43,999 bases of DNA from Clostridiaceae bacterium AF10-41 (GTDB lineage Bacteria; Bacillota; Clostridia; Clostridiales; Clostridiaceae): contig JAQCTH010000029.1 in NCBI GenBank assembly GCA_027686065.1, forward strand, positions 1 through 43,999, written 5' to 3'. Below are positions 28,680 through 36,935 of this stretch, in pieces (position 1 is the stretch's first letter; each line of letters opens with the position of its first letter). The notes beneath the pieces were generated by a model that saw only the letters and a program-made list of their open reading frames with translations, was not told the DNA's origin and did no database searches. Both the position numbers and the translations under genes were made by a program.

Positions 28680-29279
28680 ATGGAATACAAAAATTTAACG
28701 ACCTTTCAATTAGATGCTTTAAGAGAAGTTTCTAACATAGGAGCTGGAAATTCAGCAACGGCTTTATCAATGTTGCTTGGCACTAAAATAGATATGTCAG
28801 TACCAAGTACGAATTTGATAGAGTTTGATGAATTATTTAATAGTTATAAAGAAAATGAAGTTGTAGCTGTATTGGTAAAAGTGCTTGATGATATTCCAGG
28901 AAGTATTCTTTATGTATTTGAAAAAGATGTAGCTTTAAACATGATATCAAAAATGATTTCCAATAATGAAGAAACATTGACAGAAATGGGGATATCAGTT
29001 ATAGGTGAGATAGGCAATATAATATCATCATCTTTTATGAATGCAATTGCAAACTTTACAGGATTAAAGGCAACAGCTTCAGTACCTGCGGTAGCTAACG
29101 ACATGCTAAGTGCAATACTTGTTTCAACTTTTGTTGAAACAGGTCAGCATCAAGAGTATGTTTTAGATATAGAAACATTATTTATAGGAGAAGGAAGCCA
29201 CAAGATAGAAGGACATTTCTATTTTGTACCTGCTCCAGGATCATTAGAAAAAATTTTAGAATCACTAGGAATAAGATAA
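28680..29279 (+). CDS. cheC: CheY-P phosphatase CheC
   Basis: A 199-residue CheC, which dephosphorylates CheY-P and binds CheD. Both phosphatase motifs of the form [D/S]-x-x-x-E-x-x-N are visible: DALREVSN (E16, N19) followed by IGAGNSATAL, and SVIGEIGN further on. Having two sites separates it from single-site CheX. It lies 14 bases after cheA and 15 bases before cheY, as in T. maritima and B. subtilis-like adaptation modules. Together with FliY downstream the operon encodes two phosphatases for the same regulator. Confidence 0.93.
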   Translation: MEYKNLTTFQLDALREVSNIGAGNSATALSMLLGTKIDMSVPSTNLIEFDELFNSYKENEVVAVLVKVLDDIPGSILYVFEKDVALNMISKMISNNEETLTEMGISVIGEIGNIISSSFMNAIANFTGLKATASVPAVANDMLSAILVSTFVETGQHQEYVLDIETLFIGEGSHKIEGHFYFVPAPGSLEKILESLGIR

Positions 29280-29294
29280 TTTGGAGGGATTAAA

Positions 29295-29654
29295 ATGACA
29301 AAAGTTTTAATAGTAGATGATGCAGCTTTTATGAGAATGATGATAAAGGATATATTACAAAAAAATGGTTTTGAAGTTGTAGGAGAAGCTTGCAATGGAA
29401 TAGAAGCAGTAAATTTATATAAAAAAGAAAGTCCGGATGTTGTAACAATGGATATAACTATGCCAGATATGGATGGAATAGAAGCAGTAAAGGAAATTAG
29501 AAAATTTGATTCAGCTGCAAAGATTATAATGTGTTCTGCTATGGGACAACAATCAATGGTTATGGATGCAATTAAATCAGGTGCAAAAGATTTCATTGTA
29601 AAGCCATTCCAAGCAGATAGGGTGTTAGAAGCAATAAGAAAGGTAGTTGGTTAA
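29295..29654 (+). CDS. cheY: Chemotaxis response regulator CheY
   Basis: A 119-residue stand-alone receiver domain that carries the signal to the flagellar switch. The acidic pocket is D8-D9 (LIVDDA), the phosphorylated residue is D53 (TMDITMPDMDG), the switch Ser/Thr is S81 (IMCSAMG) and the conserved lysine is K103 (FIVKPFQ). There is no output domain, and the neighbours are cheC and fliM. The targets would be FliM and FliY in this same operon. Confidence 0.96.
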   Translation: MTKVLIVDDAAFMRMMIKDILQKNGFEVVGEACNGIEAVNLYKKESPDVVTMDITMPDMDGIEAVKEIRKFDSAAKIIMCSAMGQQSMVMDAIKSGAKDFIVKPFQADRVLEAIRKVVG

Positions 29655-29677
29655 AAACTATTTAGGAGGCAAGTTAA

Positions 29678-30076
29678 ATGCAATTTGTAATATTTAAATT
29701 AGGGGAAGAGCATTTTGCAGTAGAGACAGACAAAATACTAAGCATAAATGATATGATGACTATAACAAAGGTGCCTAAATCTCCAGAGTATATAAAAGGG
29801 TTAATAAATCTTAGAGGAAGTATAAAATCTTTAGTTGATGTTAATTTATTATTAAATATAAAATCAGAAAAAGAACAAAATAACATAATAATATTAAAAG
29901 TTGATGAAGAGGAAATAGGCATATCAGTAGATGAGGTTGAAGAAGTCATAGATATAGATGAATATAAATTGCAAAAGCTGGAAACACATAATACTGAAGG
30001 ATATATAAAGGGAGTAATTGACTTAGAAGGTAGATTACTAACAGTAATAGATATAGAAAAATTATTAAACCACTAA
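29678..30076 (+). CDS. cheW: CheW chemotaxis coupling protein (second copy)
   Basis: A 132-residue CheW domain protein connecting CheA to receptors. Features include the first strand FVIFKLGEEHFAVETDKI, then KVPKSPEYIKGLINLRGS, SLVDVNLLL, and the C-terminal YIKGVIDLEGRLLTVIDIEKLL, all close to the classic CheW sequence. It is the second of two cheW genes in the operon; this one sits between cheY and fliM and is the more canonical. A GGAGGCAAG site precedes the ATG. Confidence 0.94.
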   Translation: MQFVIFKLGEEHFAVETDKILSINDMMTITKVPKSPEYIKGLINLRGSIKSLVDVNLLLNIKSEKEQNNIIILKVDEEEIGISVDEVEEVIDIDEYKLQKLETHNTEGYIKGVIDLEGRLLTVIDIEKLLNH

Positions 30077-30092
30077 GAAATGAGGGAGAAAA

Positions 30093-31088
30093 ATGGCAGA
30101 GGTTTTAAGTCAAAGCGAAATAGATGCTCTTCTTTCTGCCTTATCTACAGGAGATGTTGAACCAGAACAGCTAAAAGAAAAAGAAGAAAAACATAAAATA
30201 AAAAAATATGATTTTAGGAGTCCTCAAAAGTTCTCAAAAGACCATATAAGGACTTTAGAAATGGTTCACGATGCTTTTGCAAGAATAATAAGCAATTACC
30301 TTTCAGGACAGCTTAGAAAACATGTTAGAGTAGATATTCAAAGTGTAGAGCAGATAACCTATGAAGAGTTTGTTCACTCTATTCCTAATCCCACTATACT
30401 GACTATTTTTAAAATGCCGCCACTTCAAGGAAATATATTACTAGAAATGAATCCACAATTTTCATTTCAAATATTAGATATACTTTTAGGAGGAACAGGT
30501 GATAGAGAAGAAAGGGCAAAAGAATTTTCTGAAATAGATAAAAATATTTTATCAAATATTACTTCCGAAATGATAAAGTCCTTAATTTTAGCTTGGGATG
30601 GTATTTTAGAGGTGAAACCAGAATTTGAAGGGCTTGAAACTAATGCATCAGCCAATCAAACGTTGGCACCTAATGAACCTGTTGCCCTACTTAGTTTTTC
30701 AGTTGAACTAGGGAAAAGTACGACATATATGAATTTATGTATTCCATATTTAAGTGTGGAAAAAGTATTAGATAAACTTGTTGTTCAATATTGGTTCAAA
30801 ACAGATGAATCAGAACTTCAAGATGAGTCAAGAGAAAAGCTTAAGAAAGGCATGGAGCCTGTAGAGGTAAATATGCATGTTCAACTAGGTAAAACCAATA
30901 TAACCATAGACGATTTTTTAAAGTTAGTTAAGGGAGATGTTTTAGTATTAAATTCTCAATACAGTGATCCTGTAAGAGTTTTTGTAGAAGATGAAGAATG
31001 TTTTATAGCAAAGCCTGGGACTATAGGAAAAAATATAGGGATAGAGCTTTTAGATATTATAGATAAGGATGTGATTGAGAATGAGTAA
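30093..31088 (+). CDS. fliM: Flagellar motor switch protein FliM
   Basis: C-ring protein that binds CheY-P and sets rotation direction. The 331 residues start with the CheY-binding N-terminal peptide LSQSEIDALLSAL, continue with the middle CheC-like pseudo-phosphatase domain (which lacks the E-x-x-N pairs, as expected), and end with the SpoA domain beginning near residue 255 (VNMHVQLGKTNITIDDFL). It overlaps fliY by 8 bases, so the two switch proteins are translationally coupled. Confidence 0.95.
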   Translation: MAEVLSQSEIDALLSALSTGDVEPEQLKEKEEKHKIKKYDFRSPQKFSKDHIRTLEMVHDAFARIISNYLSGQLRKHVRVDIQSVEQITYEEFVHSIPNPTILTIFKMPPLQGNILLEMNPQFSFQILDILLGGTGDREERAKEFSEIDKNILSNITSEMIKSLILAWDGILEVKPEFEGLETNASANQTLAPNEPVALLSFSVELGKSTTYMNLCIPYLSVEKVLDKLVVQYWFKTDESELQDESREKLKKGMEPVEVNMHVQLGKTNITIDDFLKLVKGDVLVLNSQYSDPVRVFVEDEECFIAKPGTIGKNIGIELLDIIDKDVIENE

Positions 31089-32163
31089 TGGGTTTTTATC
31101 TCAAGAAGAAATAGACTCATTGTTAAATGGCAGTATGGAAACTCAAGAGCCAGAGCTAATATCAGATATAGAGAAAGATCTGCTTGGAGAAATAGGAAAT
31201 ATTTCTATGGGATCAGCATCAACAGCTCTTTATCAACTTATAAATAAGCAAGTTAATATAACAACTCCTAAGGTTAAAATAACTACCTTAAGAGAGATAA
31301 AAAATAATTTTGAGTATCCTAATATAATTTTAGATGTAGAATATGTATCTGGAATAACTGGAAGAAATATATTAATAATGCAAACAACAGATGCAGCAGT
31401 AATTGCTAATCTTATGATGGGTGGAGATGGCCAAGTTAATACTACGGAGCTATCAGAATTAGAAGTAAGTGCTGTTCAAGAAGCTATGAACCAGATGATA
31501 GGATCAGCAGCAACATCTATGGCAACCATGTTTGCAAGAGAAGTAAATATATCACCTCCAAAGTCAACAATATGGAGAGATATTAATGAAAAAGTATCTG
31601 AAAATATTCCGGAAGATGAAGCGATAGTTGAAGTTCGCTTTGATTTGACTATAGAAGGATTACTTCAATCCAATATGATGCAAATACTACCTATAGATAC
31701 AGCTAAGAAGATTGTATCTATAATGATGGGTGAAGAACAAGAAGTGAGTAAAGAAATAGGTCAAGAAGCAGCCTATGATGGAGATTATAAATCAGAAGAG
31801 AAATCTATAAGCACTGTAGAAGCAAAGAAAATAGAAGAAAAGCCTGTGGAAGTGCATGGAGCTAGCTTTGAACCTTTATCACAAGGTATTGTTGGAGAAT
31901 CACATAAAAATATAGATTTAATACTTGATGTTCCTTTAGAGGTTTCTGTAATTTTAGGAAGAACTAAAAAAAGTATTAAAGATATATTAAACTTAAGTAC
32001 AGGATCTCTAATAGAATTAGATAAGCTCGCAGAAGAACCAGTAGAAATTCTAATAAATGGCAAAAAAATAGCCTATGGAGAAGTTGTAGTTGTTGACGAA
32101 AACTTTGGGGTTAGAATAACAAGTATTGTAAGTGGGGCAGATAGAATAAGATCACTTAAATAA
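31081..32163 (+). CDS. fliY: Flagellar motor switch phosphatase FliY (FliN-like)
   Basis: A 360-residue switch protein joining three parts: an N-terminal CheY-binding peptide (LSQEEIDSLLNG), a CheC-like domain, and a C-terminal FliN/SpoA domain (LDVPLEVSVILGRTKKSI to the end). Both phosphatase motifs survive, DLLGEIGN and SAVQEAMN, so it should hydrolyse CheY-P at the motor as in B. subtilis. ATG 31081 is chosen for similarity to other FliY starts; TTG 31075, in frame, has slightly better spacing from AAGGATG. It ends the chemotaxis/switch operon. Confidence 0.93.
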   Translation: MSNGFLSQEEIDSLLNGSMETQEPELISDIEKDLLGEIGNISMGSASTALYQLINKQVNITTPKVKITTLREIKNNFEYPNIILDVEYVSGITGRNILIMQTTDAAVIANLMMGGDGQVNTTELSELEVSAVQEAMNQMIGSAATSMATMFAREVNISPPKSTIWRDINEKVSENIPEDEAIVEVRFDLTIEGLLQSNMMQILPIDTAKKIVSIMMGEEQEVSKEIGQEAAYDGDYKSEEKSISTVEAKKIEEKPVEVHGASFEPLSQGIVGESHKNIDLILDVPLEVSVILGRTKKSIKDILNLSTGSLIELDKLAEEPVEILINGKKIAYGEVVVVDENFGVRITSIVSGADRIRSLK

Positions 32164-32214
32164 TACATAGGAATTGTTAAATTGTTAATTAATATTTGAT
32201 AATAGATAATATGG

Positions 32215-32239
32215 AAAAAACTCTTGCGGGAGTTTTTTT
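32215..32239 (+). terminator. Rho-independent terminator after fliY
   Basis: AAAAAACTC (32215-32223) pairs with GAGTTTTTT (32229 on) around TTGCG, followed by further T's. It separates the chemotaxis/switch operon from the late flagellar genes. Confidence 0.75.
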
Positions 32240-32294
32240 CTATTTATGAGAAAATTATAAAACCTTTAGTTTTAAATTGCGAATATAAAGGCTA

Positions 32295-32375
32295 CGATAA
32301 ATAGATATGTTTCATAAGCTAAATAGCACTTCTAGTTTCTCGCTATATGCTTATTTCACCGTCTATTTACCTTCG
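32295..32375. repeat. Nested inverted-repeat (stem-loop) element between fliY and flgM
   Basis: Within the 532-base gene-free stretch 32164-32695, successive arms pair in register: CGA (32295-32297) with TCG (32373-32375), AAATAGA (32299-32305) with TCTATTT (32362-32368), TAAGC (32315-32319) with GCTTA (32349-32353), and TAGC (32324-32327) with GCTA (32342-32345). The outcome is one long imperfect hairpin of about 80 bases. It is either a small mobile repeat or an untranslated structured RNA. It also includes the word TACGATAAATA, which recurs at the flgM promoter. Confidence 0.5.
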
Positions 32376-32489
32376 ACGACTTATATTAAGAATTTAAATT
32401 AATAATGAATTAAGTTATTGGTAAAAAATAATTGGTGAGGTAAATTAAAAACTTAGTTAAGTGTAGAAGACTATAATTGAGCTTGTTAC

Positions 32490-32578
32490 CTGATACCTGT
32501 TCCTTGTTACCTATAAAATCAAAACAACTGTGCATTGTACCTTGTGAACTGTGAACTGAAAAATGCTTCGCATTTTTT
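32490..32578. repeat. Interspersed repeat sequence upstream of flgM
   Basis: Bases 32490-32516 hold repeated TACCTG/TTACCT words. Bases 32526-32557 match 28 of 32 positions of 36869-36900 (beginning AACTGTGCA and including TACCTTGT), all four differences being transitions. A GC-poor hairpin AAAAATGC-TTC-GCATTTTT follows (to about 32578) and may also work as a terminator. This is the second copy of the element that splits fliW from csrA. No coding potential is seen. Confidence 0.6.
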
Positions 32579-32614
32579 ACAAATGTGAAGATTAATAAAA
32601 TTTGAATTAATGGC

Positions 32615-32641
32615 TAAACTTATAGAGATTTATTACGATAA
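32615..32641 (+). promoter_or_regulatory. Sigma-28 (SigD/FliA) promoter for the flgM late operon
   Basis: TAAA (32615-32618), exactly 15 bases, then TACGATAA (32634-32641), against the flagellar sigma consensus TAAA-N15-GCCGATAA: the whole -35 and the CGATAA core match. It lies 54 bases before the flgM start and downstream of the fliY terminator, which is where a late-class promoter is expected. Confidence 0.75.
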
Positions 32642-32695
32642 ATAAATATATAGAATGATAGAAGTATTTTAAAATGAGATTATTAGGAGGCAATT

Positions 32696-32971
32696 ATGAA
32701 CATTAAGGGTGTAGGTTACACAAATGGAATAAACTATTATAATAAGGTAACTTCTAATAAAATAGAAAAATTAGAAAAAAAACAAGTTTATGACAGAATT
32801 GAATTATCAGATGAAGCTAAAATATTAAATGATTATTCAATTAATGAAAGTAATTATGATAATAGTAAAAAAATCGTAGAGATTAAAAATAGTATTCAAA
32901 ATGGAACGTATGGATACGATGCAAAACTTATTGCTAAGGGAATGCTAGATACCATGAAGGGAAAAGAATAA
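32696..32971 (+). CDS. flgM: Anti-sigma-28 factor FlgM
   Basis: A 91-residue negative regulator that holds the flagellar sigma factor until the hook-basal body is finished and FlgM is secreted. The family pattern is visible: DRIELSDEAK in the first half, then the sigma-binding C-terminal helices KKIVEIKNSIQNGTYGYDAK and LIAKGMLDTM. It is preceded by the predicted sigma-28 promoter, so it would sit in a negative feedback loop on its own operon. The flgN start lies one base after its stop, suggesting translational coupling. Confidence 0.92.
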   Translation: MNIKGVGYTNGINYYNKVTSNKIEKLEKKQVYDRIELSDEAKILNDYSINESNYDNSKKIVEIKNSIQNGTYGYDAKLIAKGMLDTMKGKE

Positions 32972-32972
32972 T

Positions 32973-33383
32973 ATGATAAATAGTTTAATAGCAGTGATTA
33001 AAGAAGAGGAAAAAGAGCTAAATGAATTATTAATATTATTGGATAAACAATACAAATTAATTATAAATAAAGATGTATTTGGAATGGAATCAGTAGTTGA
33101 AGAAATAAAATTAAAAAATAAAGCTGTTGCAGAAAGTGAAGTTAATAGAAGGAAAGTATTGGGAAAAGAATCTATTAAAGATATTGTACTATCTTCAAAG
33201 AATGAAGAGTTAGAAAATTCATATAGAAGAATACAAAAATTGTTAAACCAAATGATACTTCAAAAAGATACTAATGATTTACTAATTAAACAACAGTTAA
33301 GTTTTACAAATAAGCTTTTAAATCTTATAAATCCTAAAAGAGATATACCGATTTATAACTCTTACGGAAATATAAGAAGATAA
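32973..33383 (+). CDS. flgN: Flagellar export chaperone FlgN
   Basis: A 136-residue, almost entirely helical protein (long charged heptad-like stretches, few aromatics) in the position always taken by flgN, between flgM and flgK. FlgN chaperones the hook-filament junction proteins FlgK and FlgL, which are encoded next. Sequence conservation in this family is low, so the call rests on length, coiled-coil character and gene order. There is no strong ribosome binding site; translation likely depends on coupling with flgM. Confidence 0.82.
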   Translation: MINSLIAVIKEEEKELNELLILLDKQYKLIINKDVFGMESVVEEIKLKNKAVAESEVNRRKVLGKESIKDIVLSSKNEELENSYRRIQKLLNQMILQKDTNDLLIKQQLSFTNKLLNLINPKRDIPIYNSYGNIRR

Positions 33384-33399
33384 TATGGGGAGGTAAAAG

Positions 33400-35235
33400 A
33401 TGTCAGGGTTATTTTCAACATTCAATGTAGCTAAAAGAGGGATGAATGTACAACAAAAAAGCATAGATGTAACTTCTCATAATATTGCTAACTCTAATAC
33501 TGTTGGATATTCAAGACAAAGAGCGAAAATAGAAACAACGAGACCTTATGGAGGGACTTCTATGGGTTCATCTGTTCAAGCAGGACAACTTGGAACAGGA
33601 GCACAAGTTCAAGCCATAGAGAGAGTTAGAGACAGTTTCTTGGATTACCAAGTAAGAAATGAAAATGCAGTTTTAGGAAAATATGATATGAGAAGTAATT
33701 TCCTTTATCAAGTGGAAAGTGTTTTTAATGAACCATCCGATACTGGAATTTCTACTTTAATGGGAAAGTTTTTTGATTCATTTCAAGAGTTATCAAAGCA
33801 ACCCAATAGTTCAAACGCAAGAACTGTAGTAGCTCAACAAACAGCAGCTTTAGCAGATGCATTAAATGCAACTTATACAAAACTTGAGAATTTACAGACT
33901 AATGCTCAAGATATGATAAAGAGTTCTGTTACTGAGGTAAATAGTGTTTTAGAACAATTAGATAGAGTTAATCAAGAAATAATAAACGTAACTGTTGCAG
34001 GAAATACTCCAAATGATTTAATGGATAAAAGAGATACTTTATTAGATGAATTAAGTTATAAATTTGGTATCCAAGTGGATAAAAAAGAATTTAATGGAAT
34101 AGATGTAAAACCTGTAGCAGATGGGAAAATAACAACTCCTAATTTAGTAAACTCTAGTCCAAATGTAGATGTTAGTAGATTTTCTTATGTAAGCAATGTT
34201 GAATTAGATTCAAGTGATTTATCAGGAAATACTTATATAGTTACATATTATAAAAACGGTAATATGAATAGTGAATCTAATAAACAAACTTTAAAAATAG
34301 CAAATTTAACGCCTGAGCAAGCAAAAGAAATTAAAGATAATAGAATTTTGTGGGCTGATAAAAATGGACAAGCAGCCAAAGGAGATGGCTATCCAATAAG
34401 AGATGGAGAAACAATAAGCTCTTCACAACTTATGATGTTTAAGCCTGAAACAGGCAGTATTAATGGACTTGTATCAGTACAAAAGGATATAGAAGATTAT
34501 ATGAATCAACTAAATAAATTAGCTAAATCAATAGCATTTTCTGTAAATGCTGTTCATAGTGGAATAGAAGATCCATTAAACAACACAGCTGGACCCGAGA
34601 AAGATTTTCTACCGTTTTTTGTAAACAACGATATAGCACGCTATAGGGCTAATGGGTTTTTACAAAATATAGATGAAACACTATTATCAGAGCAAAATAT
34701 AACAGCCAAGAATATATCTGTAAATAAAGAAATTCTAGAAGATGTAATGAAAATAAAAACTAGGACTCATGATGATTTATTTGCATATACCAATGAAAAT
34801 AATGTTGATGGAGAAAGTGATGGAGCTAGAGCATTGGCAATAGCACAGCTTAGAGATTCATTAATAAGAATTCAAGATATAGATGAAAAAGTAATTTCAA
34901 GAAAAGATATGTTCGATAAAAATAAGGGTGGAAGTACTCTTTCAAGCAATGGATTAAAGTTACAAAACAGTTCATCAGGAATGACTTTAACTTCATATTT
35001 TAAAGATACAATAGACAGATTAGGAGTACAAGCTCAAGAAGCACAAAGAATGGTTACAAATCAAGAAGATTTATTATATAGTATAGAAGAAACAAGAGCA
35101 TCGATATCAGGTGTATCATTAGATGAAGAGATGGCAAATTTGGTACAATTCCAACATGCTTATAGTGCAAATGCAAAAATAATAGCAACAGTAGATGAAC
35201 TTTTAGATGTTATAGTAAATGGATTGAGGAGATAG
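33400..35235 (+). CDS. flgK: Flagellar hook-associated protein 1, FlgK
   Basis: A 611-residue hook-filament junction protein exported by the flagellar type III apparatus. The N-terminal rod/hook signature runs FNVAKRGMNVQQ to SHNIANSNTVGYSRQR, and the C-terminal block is DEEMANLVQFQHAYSANAK followed by a hydrophobic heptad end. Both ends form the coiled-coil D0 domain; the middle is variable. It has a GGGGAGG site and is followed 12 bases later by flgL. Confidence 0.96.
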   Translation: MSGLFSTFNVAKRGMNVQQKSIDVTSHNIANSNTVGYSRQRAKIETTRPYGGTSMGSSVQAGQLGTGAQVQAIERVRDSFLDYQVRNENAVLGKYDMRSNFLYQVESVFNEPSDTGISTLMGKFFDSFQELSKQPNSSNARTVVAQQTAALADALNATYTKLENLQTNAQDMIKSSVTEVNSVLEQLDRVNQEIINVTVAGNTPNDLMDKRDTLLDELSYKFGIQVDKKEFNGIDVKPVADGKITTPNLVNSSPNVDVSRFSYVSNVELDSSDLSGNTYIVTYYKNGNMNSESNKQTLKIANLTPEQAKEIKDNRILWADKNGQAAKGDGYPIRDGETISSSQLMMFKPETGSINGLVSVQKDIEDYMNQLNKLAKSIAFSVNAVHSGIEDPLNNTAGPEKDFLPFFVNNDIARYRANGFLQNIDETLLSEQNITAKNISVNKEILEDVMKIKTRTHDDLFAYTNENNVDGESDGARALAIAQLRDSLIRIQDIDEKVISRKDMFDKNKGGSTLSSNGLKLQNSSSGMTLTSYFKDTIDRLGVQAQEAQRMVTNQEDLLYSIEETRASISGVSLDEEMANLVQFQHAYSANAKIIATVDELLDVIVNGLRR

Positions 35236-35247
35236 GAGGGGAAGTAA

Positions 35248-36243
35248 ATGAGAGTTACAAATCAGATGATGAGTAAAAGTTTTTTGAAAGATCTTAATAG
35301 AAATCAAAGCTATATGAAGAGAATAAATGATCAGCTTACTTCTGGAAAGGAAATTAGAAGGCCTTCAGATAATCCTTTTAAAGTTGCAAGAAGTATGCAG
35401 TTAAATTCAGATATAAAGGCTAATACTCAATATAATGAAAATATAAAAGATACAATAAATTGGTTAGATACTACAGATACAGCCTTAGAACAGTTAGGAA
35501 ATAGCCTTGGAAGATTTAGAGAATTAATGGTTTCGGCTGGAAATGCAGCTTATGGAAGTGATGAAAAAAGAGCAATAAAAGATGAAATGAATGAAAAAGT
35601 GAATGAAATAGCTCAAATATTAAATACTAACTTTGATGGTAAATATATTTTTGGAGGAAGTAAAGGAAGCACAAAACCGATTGGAACTGATAAAAGTATA
35701 ATTACAGGTAACAACTCACTTCATCTTAGTGGGAATAATGGAGAAGTTTTAAATGTTGATAATTTAGATGAAGACGTACAAAATCAGATAAATATGATTG
35801 ATAAAAAGCTTGCTGTTGAAGTTTCACAAGGTGTAACTATGGATTATAATGTTTCAGCTACGGATTTACTATTATTTAAAGATAAAAATGGAGTTAGCAT
35901 TAATGTTATGGATTTATTAAAGGATATAACAAATAATGTGGCTTCAGCCAATCCAATAGATAGTGCAAAAATAACAAATGAAAATTTAAAAACTATAGAT
36001 GAAACAGTATCAAATCTTTTAAGAGTAAGAGCAGAAGTTGGTGCAAAGCAAAATAGAATGGAATCTGCAGGAAGTCAAAATGAAGATCAAAATTTTAACT
36101 TAACAGATATATTATCACAAACAGAAGATATAGACCTTGCCAAGAAAAATATAGAAGCAGCAGTAGCACAAAATGTATATATGGCTTCTCTTCAAGTAAG
36201 TGCAAAAATTATTCAACCTTCGCTTTTAGATTTCCTAAGATAG
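35248..36243 (+). CDS. flgL: Flagellar hook-associated protein 3, FlgL
   Basis: A 331-residue junction protein between FlgK and the filament. It has the flagellin-like N-terminus MRVTNQMMSKSFLKDLNRN with LTSGKEIRRPSDNP, and the C-terminal EDIDLAKKNIEAAVAQNVYMASLQVSAKI. The short middle suits the small FlgL type. An AGGAGGGG site precedes it, and fliW starts 13 bases after its stop. Confidence 0.95.
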   Translation: MRVTNQMMSKSFLKDLNRNQSYMKRINDQLTSGKEIRRPSDNPFKVARSMQLNSDIKANTQYNENIKDTINWLDTTDTALEQLGNSLGRFRELMVSAGNAAYGSDEKRAIKDEMNEKVNEIAQILNTNFDGKYIFGGSKGSTKPIGTDKSIITGNNSLHLSGNNGEVLNVDNLDEDVQNQINMIDKKLAVEVSQGVTMDYNVSATDLLLFKDKNGVSINVMDLLKDITNNVASANPIDSAKITNENLKTIDETVSNLLRVRAEVGAKQNRMESAGSQNEDQNFNLTDILSQTEDIDLAKKNIEAAVAQNVYMASLQVSAKIIQPSLLDFLR

Positions 36244-36256
36244 GAGAAGATGTAAC

Positions 36257-36685
36257 ATGGAATTAATATCACCAATACATGGGAAAATAACATACGAAAA
36301 AAATGAAATAATACATTTTGAAAAAGGACTACCAGGTTTTAATGGATTGAAAAAGTATGTAATAAAACAAGTTGAAGAAGAAAGTCCTTTCAGTATATTA
36401 CAATCAATAGAAGATGAAGAAATAGGATTTATAATTATATCTCCATTTTTTATAAAAGATAATTATGAGGTAAAATTAAGTGATGAAATAATAAAGAACT
36501 TAAATCTAGAGGGACCAGATGAAGCACTTTTATATTCAATAGTTACATTGAACTCAAAAATAGAGGATATAACAGCAAATTTAAAGGCCCCTATAGTGAT
36601 AAATATAAAAAATAAAAAAGGGGAACAATATATTTTAGATAAAGAAACGTACGGAATAAAAGAAAGAGTTTTTCCTAGGGAATAG
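36257..36685 (+). CDS. fliW: Flagellar assembly factor FliW (CsrA antagonist)
   Basis: A 142-residue protein that binds either flagellin or CsrA; free FliW sequesters CsrA and releases flagellin translation. Family blocks are IIHFEKGLPGF near the N-terminus, FIIISPFFI, and the C-terminal TANLKAPIVINIKNKKG. In B. subtilis fliW and csrA overlap; here they are separated by 250 bases filled by a repeat element, although order and strand are kept. The AGGAGAAGATG site is standard. Confidence 0.94.
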   Translation: MELISPIHGKITYEKNEIIHFEKGLPGFNGLKKYVIKQVEEESPFSILQSIEDEEIGFIIISPFFIKDNYEVKLSDEIIKNLNLEGPDEALLYSIVTLNSKIEDITANLKAPIVINIKNKKGEQYILDKETYGIKERVFPRE

Positions 36686-36733
36686 TTAAAGGTGACAAGT
36701 AATAGATTATGATATAGATTATGAGGCATTTTT

Positions 36734-36900
36734 AGTTCACAGTGCACAATTCATAGTTCACAGTTGAGGATGAAGCTATTGAGTGGTTTCTGAAATTTAA
36801 ATTTTTTATAAGGTCTAAATAGCTTGTAAAACAATTTTTTCGATTGAGCCATGCTGAATTATTTACATAACTGTGCACCGTACCTTGTAAACTGTGAGCT
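36734..36900. repeat. Inverted-repeat (MITE-like) element between fliW and csrA
   Basis: A 167-base stretch bounded by imperfect terminal inverted repeats of 32 bases (36734-36765 and 36869-36900; 23 of 32 positions pair), with an internal AAGCTATT...AAATAGCTT arm pair (36773-36780 and 36815-36823). The right end matches 32526-32557 at 28 of 32 positions. It carries no reading frame of note and no transposase, so if mobile it would depend on a trans-acting enzyme. I could not identify a target-site duplication. Confidence 0.6.
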
Positions 36901-36935
36901 AAATAAACTGTAAACTGAAGAAAGGTGTGTTGAGT

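Noticed and set aside
36734..36900. Interpretation of the fliW-csrA element as a CRISPR or an insertion sequence
   Set aside because: The repeats are two inverted imperfect termini, with no regular direct repeats and spacers and no transposase frame.
36927..36935. GTG start for csrA three codons upstream
   Set aside because: It overlaps the ribosome binding site, and the TTG at 36936 gives the invariant MLVITR start of CsrA.
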